Source: Pseudoalteromonas arabiensis
GTDB lineage: Bacteria; Pseudomonadota; Gammaproteobacteria; Enterobacterales; Alteromonadaceae
Assembly (NCBI RefSeq): GCF_001550155.1
Contig: NZ_LRUF01000021.1
Coordinates: forward strand, 452,630 to 516,629
Direction of reading: 5' to 3'
Length of the DNA stretch: 64,000 bases
Both the position numbers and the translations under genes were made by a program. Below are positions 17,470-26,080 of this stretch, one piece after another (positions within the stretch are counted from its first letter, which is position 1; each line of letters starts with the position of its first letter). Under the pieces are notes generated by a model. It ran no database searches. It saw only the letters and a program-made list of their open reading frames with translations, and was not told the DNA's origin.

Positions 17470-18144
17470 TTAGCAAGCATGTAACCAAAATTGTGAATCA
17501 CAGTGATGTGACTTACCTGTTAAATAATATGCTTCAATTCTTTCAATATGACGTAATTGCAACAACACTTCTGTTGATTGAATTTCATCTCCCAGATCTA
17601 TAGGAGTAGTTTCTAATAGATTCCAATTGGCGGGTGATACAGCGTATCGACCTTTTTCACTAGGGATATCGCCGTAGATTGGCTTTTCCAGCACGTGAGT
17701 GATAGTTGCATTTTCAGCTGCTTTGATTATTTTATCGTCAAAGTCCACTTCACCATAATTATTGACCTCAAGGTTTAGCTTATACTCACCAACAATCACA
17801 TCAGGTAATAAAATTGCGAATGGGTTATGGCCAATAATCGCATGAGTTTCAAGTATTGCATGCCAAAGTCCTAATCGTGCCGGTTGACGTATGGAAATAA
17901 TACTCACCCCTTTAGAGGTAATTAAACGGACCTTCTCAAGCACAGTACGCTTTAAGCGCGCCTCTAGCTTGGCTTCAAATTCAATACCAGAAATATTTTC
18001 TATGCTATTTTTTGAAGCGTGTGAGAGGAGTACAATTTCTTTAATATCGGCTTGAACAGCTTCGTTTACAATATGTTGGATGAGAGGTCTGTCAACTAGT
18101 GCTCGCAATCCAGCGAGAGGCAAGACGGCTTTTAAAACTTTCAC
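17470..18144 (-). pseudogene. galU-like UTP-glucose-1-phosphate uridylyltransferase remnant (internally deleted and truncated)
   Basis: It reads as 224 aa related to GalU (usual length about 295-300 aa) but appears non-catalytic. The nucleotide-binding signature expected after AVLPLAGL (GTR...PK.MLP, about 17 residues) is absent: AGL joins directly to RALVDRPLIQ. The conserved RQG.AKGLGHA loop reads RQPARLGLWHA. About 25 residues are missing after EYKLNLEVNN. The frame stops at WLHAC, but the in-frame sequence beyond the TAA still encodes [11 protein letters not shown] (to 17416), matching the usual C-terminal LG.EF of GalU. The likely history is gene decay. A regulatory GalF-like role is possible but less likely. 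UDP-glucose for Ugd must come from a galU elsewhere. Confidence 0.75.
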
Positions 18145-18403
18145 TTGAAATCCTTTTAATTACTTCTTACCACATAGCCAGCCGCTGATGAACTTATGAG
18201 GCTCAGCTGAGCTTTGAAGCGCTACTATCCATATGGACCGTTATTATACACAACAGGTGCAACGGCTCAATATAAAAAAGAAGCCTTTTAGATTGTTTTT
18301 TGTTACCAAAAGGTTAACGCTCGTACTTTTGCTTTTTTTATAACCTATCATTTTATTTTTAATAAGAATATAATCCCTCTGTTTATTTATTCGAGATGGC
18401 ATT

Positions 18404-19102
18404 GTGCGTATAGGATTTTGCATAATTATATTCGTGTCTTTTTTTATTTGTGCACAAGACATGCTATTGCATTTGCGTAACAGCGATATAGTTGCCCGTG
18501 CCAAACAGTTATATGGAGATACTGGCCATCACAGAATAAAAACATGGCTAAATTTTATCGATGACTCTACGAATAAAAGCGAATGGCAAAAAATTCATTT
18601 AGTAAATGACTTTTTTAACAAACATATAAATTACAAAACAGATGAAGAGCTTTGGCAGAAAAAAGATTATTGGGCGACACCTCTCGAAAGCCTAGGTGTA
18701 GGCATGGGCGATTGCGAAGACTATGTTATTGCTAAATACTTCACATTAATAGCACTCGGCGTCCCAGAAGAAAAAATAAGACTGATGTACGTGCGCCAGC
18801 GTACAGTTAATCAACCACACATGGTGCTTATATACTTCGAAGAACTTAACCAAATTCCACTCGTACTCGACAACTTTGATACAAAATTAGTACCGGCAAA
18901 CAAACGTAACGACTTAAAACCGATATACAGTTTTAACGGTCAAGGCCTATGGTTGGCCAAATCCAAGGGCTTAGGAAACAAGGTTAAGAATAGTACTGGC
19001 GTTTCAGCTTGGAATACCATGCTAGAAAGAATTGAACAAGGTGAGCTTGCACCTTCCAATAGTAACAATAAAGGAACTAGTAGTTATGTCTCGAATCTTT
19101 AA
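18404..19102 (+). CDS. lapG: LapG-like periplasmic cysteine protease (transglutaminase-like, BTLCP family)
   Basis: Periplasmic calcium-dependent protease that, in the Lap system, cuts the N-terminus of a giant surface adhesin and releases it from the outer membrane. The catalytic triad is visible: Cys104 in GMGDCEDYV, His139 in QPHMVL, Asp156 in LVLDNFDT, with the usual WATPLESLG segment before the Cys. An N-terminal hydrophobic signal segment is present. The start is GTG 18404; no in-frame ATG precedes it. The 3' end overlaps lapD by 17 bases. No LapA-like adhesin or its type I exporter lies in the window. Confidence 0.93.
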   Translation: MRIGFCIIIFVSFFICAQDMLLHLRNSDIVARAKQLYGDTGHHRIKTWLNFIDDSTNKSEWQKIHLVNDFFNKHINYKTDEELWQKKDYWATPLESLGVGMGDCEDYVIAKYFTLIALGVPEEKIRLMYVRQRTVNQPHMVLIYFEELNQIPLVLDNFDTKLVPANKRNDLKPIYSFNGQGLWLAKSKGLGNKVKNSTGVSAWNTMLERIEQGELAPSNSNNKGTSSYVSNL

Positions 19103-21092
19103 AGATGGATTGAGCTTAAAAACCCAAGTATATAGCTTGATCATTTTAATTTCAGTTATTTCTTTTTTTGTACGTGTTTTTACTGACGTAGATACGACCC
19201 GTCATTATCTGCAAACACAAATGGCCAGCCATGCGCAAGATACAGCGACCAGTTTGGGGCTTTCCATATCACCTTATTTAGAAGATGATAACCTAATGAT
19301 TGCAGAAACTATGGCGACTGCTATTTTTGATTCTGGCTATTACAGCGAAATAAAATTTACTGATGTGCAGAATAATGTTGTATTTCAGTTACAAAACCCG
19401 AAACGCGTTGAGTCGGTACCTAACTGGTTCATTAATCTCTTTGAATTAAATGTGCCAACAATGCAATCTGAAATAAATAGTGGTTGGGTAATTGCAGGTA
19501 CACTCGAGGTTTCTAGCCATACTGGCCAATCATACTTGACGTTATGGCAACACATGCTGCGTAGCCTATATAGCTCATTCCTACTACTTGCTGCATCCTT
19601 AGCTGTTGCATTTTTAATTTTACGGGCTGTATTCAAGCCTTTAAAAGCAGTTGAAAATCAAGCTAAGTTAGTCACTCGAAAACGTTTTACTCTTAATGAA
19701 GAGATACCCGTCGCACGTGAGTTACGCACCGTCACTCAAGCCATTAACAATATGGTTAAAAATTTACAGAGTACCTTTGATTCATTGACGAAACAAACTC
19801 AAACACTCACAGAAGAAGTATACATCGACTCAATAACAGGACTCGGTAACCGCAAGTCATTTGAGAATTACTTTCATTCTGTAGTAAATAATATCTCGGA
19901 TGATTCGCCCATAACGGCAATGATGCTCACCCTTCCTTCATTGAATAACATAAACCAAGTAGTAAGCTATCATGACGGCGACCAACACGTCATTGACGCT
20001 GCTGAATTGCTCAAGCAGTCTGCCAGCGAACTACCAAATTCATCAATATTTAGACTGAACGGCAGTACTTTCATACTATTAGCGCCATACGATTCTGTAT
20101 TTCTTAATAAGGTGCGTTTAGACCTTAATGATAACTTAAGCCAAAAAGAAAACAGCCTGCATATCAACGGTTATGCTAACTTGTCTCTCGTTGCAATTAA
20201 TAAAGGCGCAAGCATTCGTGAAGTACTTTCTTTACTTGATACTGGTTGTACAACAGGCGAAGATAATAATTTAACTTGCAGTGATAAAAAGTCATTATTT
20301 AGCGTTAATCAGTGGCGAACACTGATCAAGACTATCATAACTACAGGTGACGTTAGCTTTTCTATTCAACCAGTAAAACAAGCCAACAAGACTAATTCAC
20401 TATGTTATTTTGAAGTTTTTGCACATTTCATTCACGAAGGCGACAAGGTAAATAATGCGCACTTATTTGCTATGGCTGAAAAGTTAAATCTAACTGAAGA
20501 ACTCGATAAAAAAATTATACTGAACTTTGTCAATATTAAAGAACGATACCCAGATGAAGTCTTTGCATTAAATATCAGTAAGGCTTCGTTGTATTCAACA
20601 AGCTTTATAGAGTGGTTAACTTTATTCTCCGAAACTAAGCCGGTTATTAAAACTAACTTGCTATTTGAGCTTCACGAAATAAGCTTACTTTATAATGTAC
20701 ATGTAGCATCTTTACATATAGATGCTATTAAAGAGCTGGGTATTGGGGTATGTATTGAGCACTTTGGCACAAGTTTGACCTCATTCAAGTATTTACAAGG
20801 TCTTGATATAGAGTATGTTAAAATCGATGGTAGCTATATTCAAGATTTAATTACTAACCCACAAAGCCAGTTTTATATCCAAACCGTTAATAATATTTGC
20901 CACGGTTTTGGTATTAAAGTTTTAGCCTGTTTAGTTGAAAAAGCTGATACTTTAGAAATACTTGAGAACTTAGGATGCGATGGTGTACAAGGTAATTTGA
21001 TACTGCCTCCATCAAAAATTATTAAATCTAATACTAATGGCGTGAATAAAGAGTTTACTTTTTGCGCCGATGCGCTAAAATTTTGCAATTAG
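19086..21092 (+). CDS. lapD: LapD-like inner-membrane c-di-GMP receptor with degenerate GGDEF and EAL domains
   Basis: Binds cytoplasmic c-di-GMP and in response sequesters LapG in the periplasm. From MSRIFKDGLS the order is a first membrane helix (about 15-32), a periplasmic LapD/MoxY-type domain (about 33-150), a second helix (about 155-175), HAMP, GGDEF, EAL. GGDEF is replaced by LNGSTF and the EAL motif by EVF, so neither cyclase nor phosphodiesterase activity is expected. IEHFGTSLTSFKYLQGLDIEYVKIDG is retained from the EAL fold. The start at ATG 19086 is supported by AAAGGAA just upstream; an earlier ATG at 19032 would extend far into lapG. Confidence 0.93.
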   Translation: MSRIFKDGLSLKTQVYSLIILISVISFFVRVFTDVDTTRHYLQTQMASHAQDTATSLGLSISPYLEDDNLMIAETMATAIFDSGYYSEIKFTDVQNNVVFQLQNPKRVESVPNWFINLFELNVPTMQSEINSGWVIAGTLEVSSHTGQSYLTLWQHMLRSLYSSFLLLAASLAVAFLILRAVFKPLKAVENQAKLVTRKRFTLNEEIPVARELRTVTQAINNMVKNLQSTFDSLTKQTQTLTEEVYIDSITGLGNRKSFENYFHSVVNNISDDSPITAMMLTLPSLNNINQVVSYHDGDQHVIDAAELLKQSASELPNSSIFRLNGSTFILLAPYDSVFLNKVRLDLNDNLSQKENSLHINGYANLSLVAINKGASIREVLSLLDTGCTTGEDNNLTCSDKKSLFSVNQWRTLIKTIITTGDVSFSIQPVKQANKTNSLCYFEVFAHFIHEGDKVNNAHLFAMAEKLNLTEELDKKIILNFVNIKERYPDEVFALNISKASLYSTSFIEWLTLFSETKPVIKTNLLFELHEISLLYNVHVASLHIDAIKELGIGVCIEHFGTSLTSFKYLQGLDIEYVKIDGSYIQDLITNPQSQFYIQTVNNICHGFGIKVLACLVEKADTLEILENLGCDGVQGNLILPPSKIIKSNTNGVNKEFTFCADALKFCN

Positions 21093-21113
21093 TACTCAAC
21101 CAAGGGACGAGAA

Positions 21114-21659
21114 ATGAAAAAATTAATTCTAGCTGGCTTAGTCGCTAGCGCAACTGCTATTACAGCTCTTCCAACCTACGCACAAACGGACAATGATGCT
21201 GTAGTTCAAGAAGTGAGCGTAAATAACATTATTGACATTCTTAATAACGCAACAACAGATACGTCTGCAGAGCAATTACGTGAAGATTTAGTTGAAGCGG
21301 TTAGACAGATTTGTAAGAACAAAGAAGAAGTTAAATTAGACGAAGAGCTACTCAATGGTGCGTGTGGTTCTGCAGATATGGATGCAATGGTTGCGGCCGT
21401 TGTTGCAAACTTTGGGGCTGACAGCCCGTTGGTTCCTGACTTCTTAGCGGCACTTTCAGATGCAGGTTTTGATAGTGATGCAATCACACTCTCTGCAATC
21501 ACAGCAGGTATTGATCCAACTGTGGCTTCAGAAGCAACAGCAGCAGGCCCTGGTGCTGGCACGACTGCTGCACCGGTAGTTAGCTTACCGACTCTGCCTA
21601 CACCTCCTGGTGCAGGTGGTACAGGTGGGGACGCCGGTATTTCTGAAGTCGCTAATTAA
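21114..21659 (+). CDS. Small exported protein of unknown function with a Gly/Ala/Pro-rich tail
   Basis: 181 aa, not recognised. A clear signal peptide ends near residue 23 (ALPTYA-QT). The mature part has an acidic helical region with two Cys (ICKNKEE and GACGSAD) that could form a disulfide, then a low-complexity tail from about residue 140 rich in Gly, Ala, Pro, Thr. GGGACGAG lies before the ATG. It starts 21 bases after lapD and ends in a strong terminator, so lapG, lapD and this gene probably form one operon. A role in the adhesin system is possible on position alone. Confidence 0.75.
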   Translation: MKKLILAGLVASATAITALPTYAQTDNDAVVQEVSVNNIIDILNNATTDTSAEQLREDLVEAVRQICKNKEEVKLDEELLNGACGSADMDAMVAAVVANFGADSPLVPDFLAALSDAGFDSDAITLSAITAGIDPTVASEATAAGPGAGTTAAPVVSLPTLPTPPGAGGTGGDAGISEVAN

Positions 21660-21679
21660 TCTGTACTATTAGTATATGC

Positions 21680-21705
21680 AAACGCAGCCAATCGGCTGCG
21701 TTTTT
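21680..21705 (+). terminator. Rho-independent terminator after the lapGD operon
   Basis: A perfect 10-base stem AAACGCAGCC (21680-21689) / GGCTGCGTTT (21694-21703), 4-base loop, followed by further T residues. It lies 20 bases after the stop of the small exported protein gene. Confidence 0.93.
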
Positions 21706-21723
21706 ACTTTGTTCGAGTATATT

Positions 21724-23034
21724 TTGAATCGTTTTATTTTCTTCTTTATTTGTCTAATCCTATTTTTACTTCCTCTACCCTTAGGTAGTTACCGGCCATG
21801 GGCAGTTTTAGCTATTGGCATTTTAATCTGCTTTAATTTTGTTACACACCTTGCTAACAGTGCTTTAAATAGTGACCAAATGCTATTACCTCCCCGTTAT
21901 GGTTGGCCTATACTTTTAAGCTTAAGTGTGGTCATTTTAGTATGCTTGCTTCAGCTGTTAAGCATTAGTATTGATCCATTTCAAACTAAACAAATGTTAT
22001 TAAAAAGCACATTTTTGCTTATGTTAGGCTGGTTAATATTTATTTATTGCAATAGCGCAGAAAGAATTAAAAAGTTAATTTACATTGTCATTTTCGCAGG
22101 TGTTTTTCAGGCTTTGTATGCTACCTACTTAAATTTATCACCAAACATAGCAAGCCCCTTCTTTGGTTATAAACACACAGATCGCGCCATCGGCACGTTT
22201 ACTTATTCTAATTTTTTAGCTAATTATTTAGCTCTGTGTTTATGCCTAGGAATTGGTCTATTGATTAGTGAATTAAACCGTACAAAAAACAGCTATAAGC
22301 TCTCTTTTAAGCAAAGATTACGTGCGCTGGCTGAAATACTACTAAGCTCTAAAATAATCTTGCGTATATCTTTAATTATCATTATTGTCGCGCTGATTTT
22401 GACTCGAAGCCGTATGGGTAATTCGGCATTTTTTATTGCGCTTATCATAGTTAGCTTATTAGCATTATTTACTTATAAGCAAAAGCCCAAAGCATTTAAG
22501 CCACTTATCATCAGTTTTTTTATAATTGATTTAATTGTAGTTGGGGCAATCTTTGATGTCGAAAAAGTCAAGCAACGCATAAGTGAAACCAGCTTACAAT
22601 CTGAAACACGTGATGAAGTAGTTCGCGATTCAGTGCCACTTATTTTAGATAAACCATTGCTTGGCTCTGGTGGTGGTACATTCTATACGGCATTCCCTGC
22701 ATACCAATCTCAGCCTTACTCTGGATACTACGACAACGCCCATAACGATTACGTACAGTTTGCAGTTGAGCTAGGCATACCTACAACGTTATTGTTAGGA
22801 GGTCTTGTTTTGTATTGCTTGTGGTTATGCATCAATACAATGCGAACTCGCAAAACAGCATTGTATCAAGGTGTTGCTTTTGGCTGTGCTACAGCTATTG
22901 TCGCAATGATGCTACATTCATCAGTCGACTACTCACTGCAAGCTGGTGCAAACTCAATCATGTTTATAGTTATTTTATGTTTAGCTATATTAACTAATCA
23001 ATTGCCTGCACCGAAGCGAGAAAGAAAAAAGTAG
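21724..23034 (+). CDS. O-antigen ligase/polymerase family membrane protein (Wzy_C)
   Basis: About 10-12 hydrophobic segments and a periplasmic loop with LLGSGGGTFYTAFPAYQSQPYSG and the characteristic DNAHNDYVQFAVELG motif, so it ligates or polymerises lipid-linked glycans on the periplasmic side (LPS O-antigen, glycoprotein or EPS). A reading from ATG 21676 would start inside the terminator stem, so the true start is probably TTG 21724 (MNRFIFFFICL), with GAG six bases upstream. It lies beside lapGD rather than in the EPS operon; the glycan substrate is unknown. Confidence 0.85.
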   Translation: MNRFIFFFICLILFLLPLPLGSYRPWAVLAIGILICFNFVTHLANSALNSDQMLLPPRYGWPILLSLSVVILVCLLQLLSISIDPFQTKQMLLKSTFLLMLGWLIFIYCNSAERIKKLIYIVIFAGVFQALYATYLNLSPNIASPFFGYKHTDRAIGTFTYSNFLANYLALCLCLGIGLLISELNRTKNSYKLSFKQRLRALAEILLSSKIILRISLIIIIVALILTRSRMGNSAFFIALIIVSLLALFTYKQKPKAFKPLIISFFIIDLIVVGAIFDVEKVKQRISETSLQSETRDEVVRDSVPLILDKPLLGSGGGTFYTAFPAYQSQPYSGYYDNAHNDYVQFAVELGIPTTLLLGGLVLYCLWLCINTMRTRKTALYQGVAFGCATAIVAMMLHSSVDYSLQAGANSIMFIVILCLAILTNQLPAPKRERKK

Positions 23035-23096
23035 AAAGGTTATAATAGATATCAATTCGATAAATTTGCTGAGTCGATAGAACTCGCTCACTCAAA

Positions 23097-24956
23097 TTAC
23101 TGCTCTTCTAAATCAAACTCTGTGATGCGATTATCAGCATGAATGAGCTCGTAGCGTTTTAATAAACCACTGTCGAGCTCAATTAAACTGATCGCCGCAT
23201 CACTAACCAAGTACTTCTGCCCTTCTCCTTTCGTTTTGTGCTTATCAACTTCCATTTGCCAGCGTTTAGTAAAGAAGTTAAGTGGGCTTTTCGGCGCATA
23301 GAGAATTGAATCTAGTTTATCTAACACATTGATAAGCTTTCGAGGAAATTCATTTTTAATGCCACTTGCAGTTAGCTGCCAAATACGGTTTTTATGTTTA
23401 CCAAAGCGCTTTTGCACGGAAAAACAAAAGGAGTAATGTACGTCACCAGAAAGAATCAAGGTTTCTTTTGGCGTATCTTCACGACGGAATGTATCCAACA
23501 ACTTTTTGGCAGAGCCCTCATGGGCCATCCAATTTTCTACATCGACAAGTAAAGGCTGACCACAAAAATTAAAAATCGCTTGGATTGCTTCAATTGATTT
23601 AACACCAAACACAGGGGCTGGGGAAACAATAATCACTTTATCATGAGATAATAAGCTTTCTTCTAATTCAGTAAGCCTCTCCCAATCAAGTAATCCTGAA
23701 GGTTCATTAAAGTTTTGCTCATTGCGCCAACGGTGAGTTCGGGTATCCAGTACCACCACTTTGGGTATGGTATTTAGTTCATAGTGCCAATGATTAAAAT
23801 CTAAAATGTGCTTATCGAACCCCTTAAAATTCCATTGATTAGTTGAAAAGCTGCGCTTAAATGCAGATAAAAGATCAAATGTTTTGTCACCGGCATCATT
23901 ACCAATCCCTTGCATTAACCAGTAACTAATTAAGCCATTATTTACAATACGCCTACTGGCTGGGTGCTGATAAATGGCTTGCTCCCACCCTGCTGTTAAG
24001 TTCCAATCATCCGTAACATCATGATCATCGAACATCATTAATGTAGACACATTAGCCAACAGCCTTTCCACTTGGCTAAGCCCCTCTGCGAACCCAACAA
24101 GTGCTTGCTTCTCAAGTTTAAATAAATTAGCGCATTTAGGGGGCAATGCAGGACATTCGATTGATTCAAAGTTAATTAATTGCCAAGTAACCGCGCTGAA
24201 GTTCAGTAAATAAAGTGCTATAAATTCTTGAAAATGAATTAAGTGGTTTTCGGCTTTTAAACTTGAAAAATGTGGTTCATCCTTTTTAAGCCAATAACCA
24301 ACACCAAATTTACTGCGTTTCTGCCAAGGCACTTTAGGCAAGTATAAATGACGTTTGTAAAGTTGCTGCTCAAAACCTTCAGGTAGCGCTAAATCAAGCT
24401 TTGACTCTTCAAATACACCAAATAAGCTAATCACTTTCTCAATCGCGAGTAGCATGGGCCCTGCAACATCATCCGCGTATATTTGATCGCCAGATAAAAG
24501 TAATAGGTCAGCACCCGCATTAAGTGAATCACGCTGTTCACTTTGCCAATTATCTGCGGCAACGAGACTGTCTTTTGCGGGGTGATGAGGGTTACGGCAC
24601 GAACCATGAAGAATTCTATCGAGCCTATTAGGGATCACAAATGCAGGAGATTCCGCACGTTCATAGCAATATGCTGACAAATCAAGGCTTTTTTCTTTAT
24701 CATGTAACGAGTAATAAATCAGTGAGTCTACCGCAAATTCGCCACTGGCAGGCATTACATTGATGAAGTTTAAATAGATATTTTGCCCAAGTTGGATAGA
24801 CTCAAAGTTAGAAAAAGTTTCAACAGCTGTAAACTCAATTCGGTATTGGCAAGGCGTGGTGGTAACAAACTGAAAGCACACTCGCCCTGCATCTGCTCGG
24901 CGTACCATTGGCCCCATTATTAACTGAGGTAAATTCGATACACCGCTCACTATCAA
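23097..24956 (-). CDS. PhoD-like metallophosphatase
   Basis: 619 aa of the alkaline phosphatase D-like metallophosphatase fold. Motifs in order: GSCRNPHHP, LLLSGDQIYADDV, MMFDDHDVTDDWNLT and LILSGDVHYSFCF, which hold the metal and phosphate ligands. No signal peptide or Tat motif is present, so it is probably cytoplasmic, unlike the secreted Bacillus PhoD. The start overlaps the tatD stop (ATGA). The substrate is unknown (phosphodiester or phosphomonoester). Confidence 0.88.
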   Translation of the reverse strand: MIVSGVSNLPQLIMGPMVRRADAGRVCFQFVTTTPCQYRIEFTAVETFSNFESIQLGQNIYLNFINVMPASGEFAVDSLIYYSLHDKEKSLDLSAYCYERAESPAFVIPNRLDRILHGSCRNPHHPAKDSLVAADNWQSEQRDSLNAGADLLLLSGDQIYADDVAGPMLLAIEKVISLFGVFEESKLDLALPEGFEQQLYKRHLYLPKVPWQKRSKFGVGYWLKKDEPHFSSLKAENHLIHFQEFIALYLLNFSAVTWQLINFESIECPALPPKCANLFKLEKQALVGFAEGLSQVERLLANVSTLMMFDDHDVTDDWNLTAGWEQAIYQHPASRRIVNNGLISYWLMQGIGNDAGDKTFDLLSAFKRSFSTNQWNFKGFDKHILDFNHWHYELNTIPKVVVLDTRTHRWRNEQNFNEPSGLLDWERLTELEESLLSHDKVIIVSPAPVFGVKSIEAIQAIFNFCGQPLLVDVENWMAHEGSAKKLLDTFRREDTPKETLILSGDVHYSFCFSVQKRFGKHKNRIWQLTASGIKNEFPRKLINVLDKLDSILYAPKSPLNFFTKRWQMEVDKHKTKGEGQKYLVSDAAISLIELDSGLLKRYELIHADNRITEFDLEEQ

Positions 24957-25732
24957 GCCCTCTTAGCTTGCTTAAACAACGAATAAAAGTTGTTGGTTGT
25001 TGCTTCGGCTAACTCGTTAAAACTAAGACCTTTCAGCTGTGCAATATAATAAGCAACATCTTCAACGTAAGCAGGTTGATTTGTTTTACCACGATATGGG
25101 ACTGGCGCCAAATAAGGAGAATCTGTTTCTATTAATAAACGGTCAAGCGGAATTTGCTTAACAACGTCTTTTAACTCAACAACATTTTTAAAGGTTACAA
25201 TACCCGAAATTGAAATATAAAAGCCCATATCAATGGCTTTTTTGGCCATATCCCAATTTTCTGTAAAGCAGTGTAATACGCCACTGCATTTTTCTGCGTT
25301 GTGTGCTCGCATTAGATTGATGGTGTCTTCACGAGCATCTCGGGTATGAATAATAAGTGGTTTATTAAGCTCATTTGCAACCTCAATGTGGCCAACAAAA
25401 CTTTCTTGTTGAACAAGATGAGTATCTTTTGAGTAATAATAATCAAGCCCTGTTTCCCCAATCGCAACAACTTTTTCATGACTGGCAAGATTGATCAGTT
25501 TTTGCTTATCAAGCGCATCTTTTTGATCAAGGGGATGAACACCACATGATGCAGAAACATCAGGATAGTTCTTAATTTTATCCAGCATACTTGGAAACTG
25601 GTCTAAAGTTACACTTACACATAAAAAGTGTTCAACTTTCTTAGCGCGAGCACTATCTAATACTTGGTCTAAGTTTAGGTCGAGTTTATCGAAATCAAGG
25701 CGGTCTAAATGACAATGTGAATCTACAATCAT
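24953..25732 (-). CDS. ycfH: TatD family metal-dependent DNase/hydrolase (YcfH-like)
   Basis: 259 aa TIM-barrel hydrolase with two-metal site. Ligand motifs: DSHCHLDRLDF at the N-terminus, GETGLDYYY (Glu), PLIIHTRDA (His), GVLHCFTEN (His), and LLIETDSPYLAPVP (Asp). The family removes nucleotides from 3' ends of DNA in vitro; the physiological role is not settled. It lies at the end of the fabF-pabC-mltG-tmk-holB-pilZ run, the order found in related gammaproteobacteria, 14 bases after pilZ. Confidence 0.94.
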   Translation of the reverse strand: MIVDSHCHLDRLDFDKLDLNLDQVLDSARAKKVEHFLCVSVTLDQFPSMLDKIKNYPDVSASCGVHPLDQKDALDKQKLINLASHEKVVAIGETGLDYYYSKDTHLVQQESFVGHIEVANELNKPLIIHTRDAREDTINLMRAHNAEKCSGVLHCFTENWDMAKKAIDMGFYISISGIVTFKNVVELKDVVKQIPLDRLLIETDSPYLAPVPYRGKTNQPAYVEDVAYYIAQLKGLSFNELAEATTNNFYSLFKQAKRA

Positions 25733-25745
25733 GGTACAACTTTTA

Positions 25746-26072
25746 TTACATGGTATAGGTCGGATTGCCTGAGTTTAACATAGTCCCCAGTAGTTTTTCG
25801 ATTTTAGCATTCAAATTGGTTTTATCATCAATGAAACTTACACCAATTCCGGGAGGATTAGAGCTCTGAGCCCCTTGAGGTGTAATCCATGTAACCTTAC
25901 CTGTAATTACATCATCTTCAAGGGCATCAGGCAATGTGACTTTCAATGCTAACGAATGCCCCATTTCAAAACGCATATTCGTGCGAACAAATAAACCACC
26001 GTTTTTTAAGTAAGGCATGTAACAGCGATATAGCTCGTCTAAGTCTTCAATATCTACTAGTAATTCTTGCAC
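25746..26072 (-). CDS. pilZ: PilZ domain protein
   Basis: 108 aa single PilZ domain of the type IV pilus kind. The sequence GGLFVRTNMRFEMGHSLALKV and GKVTWITPQGAQSSNPPGIGVSFI follow the type IV pilus assembly PilZ pattern. The c-di-GMP-binding RxxxR motif is not evident. That agrees with canonical PilZ, which works through PilF/FimX-type partners. It lies between holB and tatD, as in Pseudomonas and Alteromonadales, with a nine-base gap to holB. Confidence 0.92.
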   Translation of the reverse strand: MQELLVDIEDLDELYRCYMPYLKNGGLFVRTNMRFEMGHSLALKVTLPDALEDDVITGKVTWITPQGAQSSNPPGIGVSFIDDKTNLNAKIEKLLGTMLNSGNPTYTM

Positions 26073-26080
26073 ACTATGTC

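Noticed and set aside
17470-18144. Functional GalF-type regulator instead of a GalU remnant
   Set aside because: GalF keeps the full GalU length and fold; here large core segments are missing and homology continues past the stop. Kept only as a minor alternative.
18244-18504. 86-codon minus-strand frame between the galU-like remnant and lapG
   Set aside because: It overlaps the lapG start and upstream region, has no motif and no ribosome-binding site.
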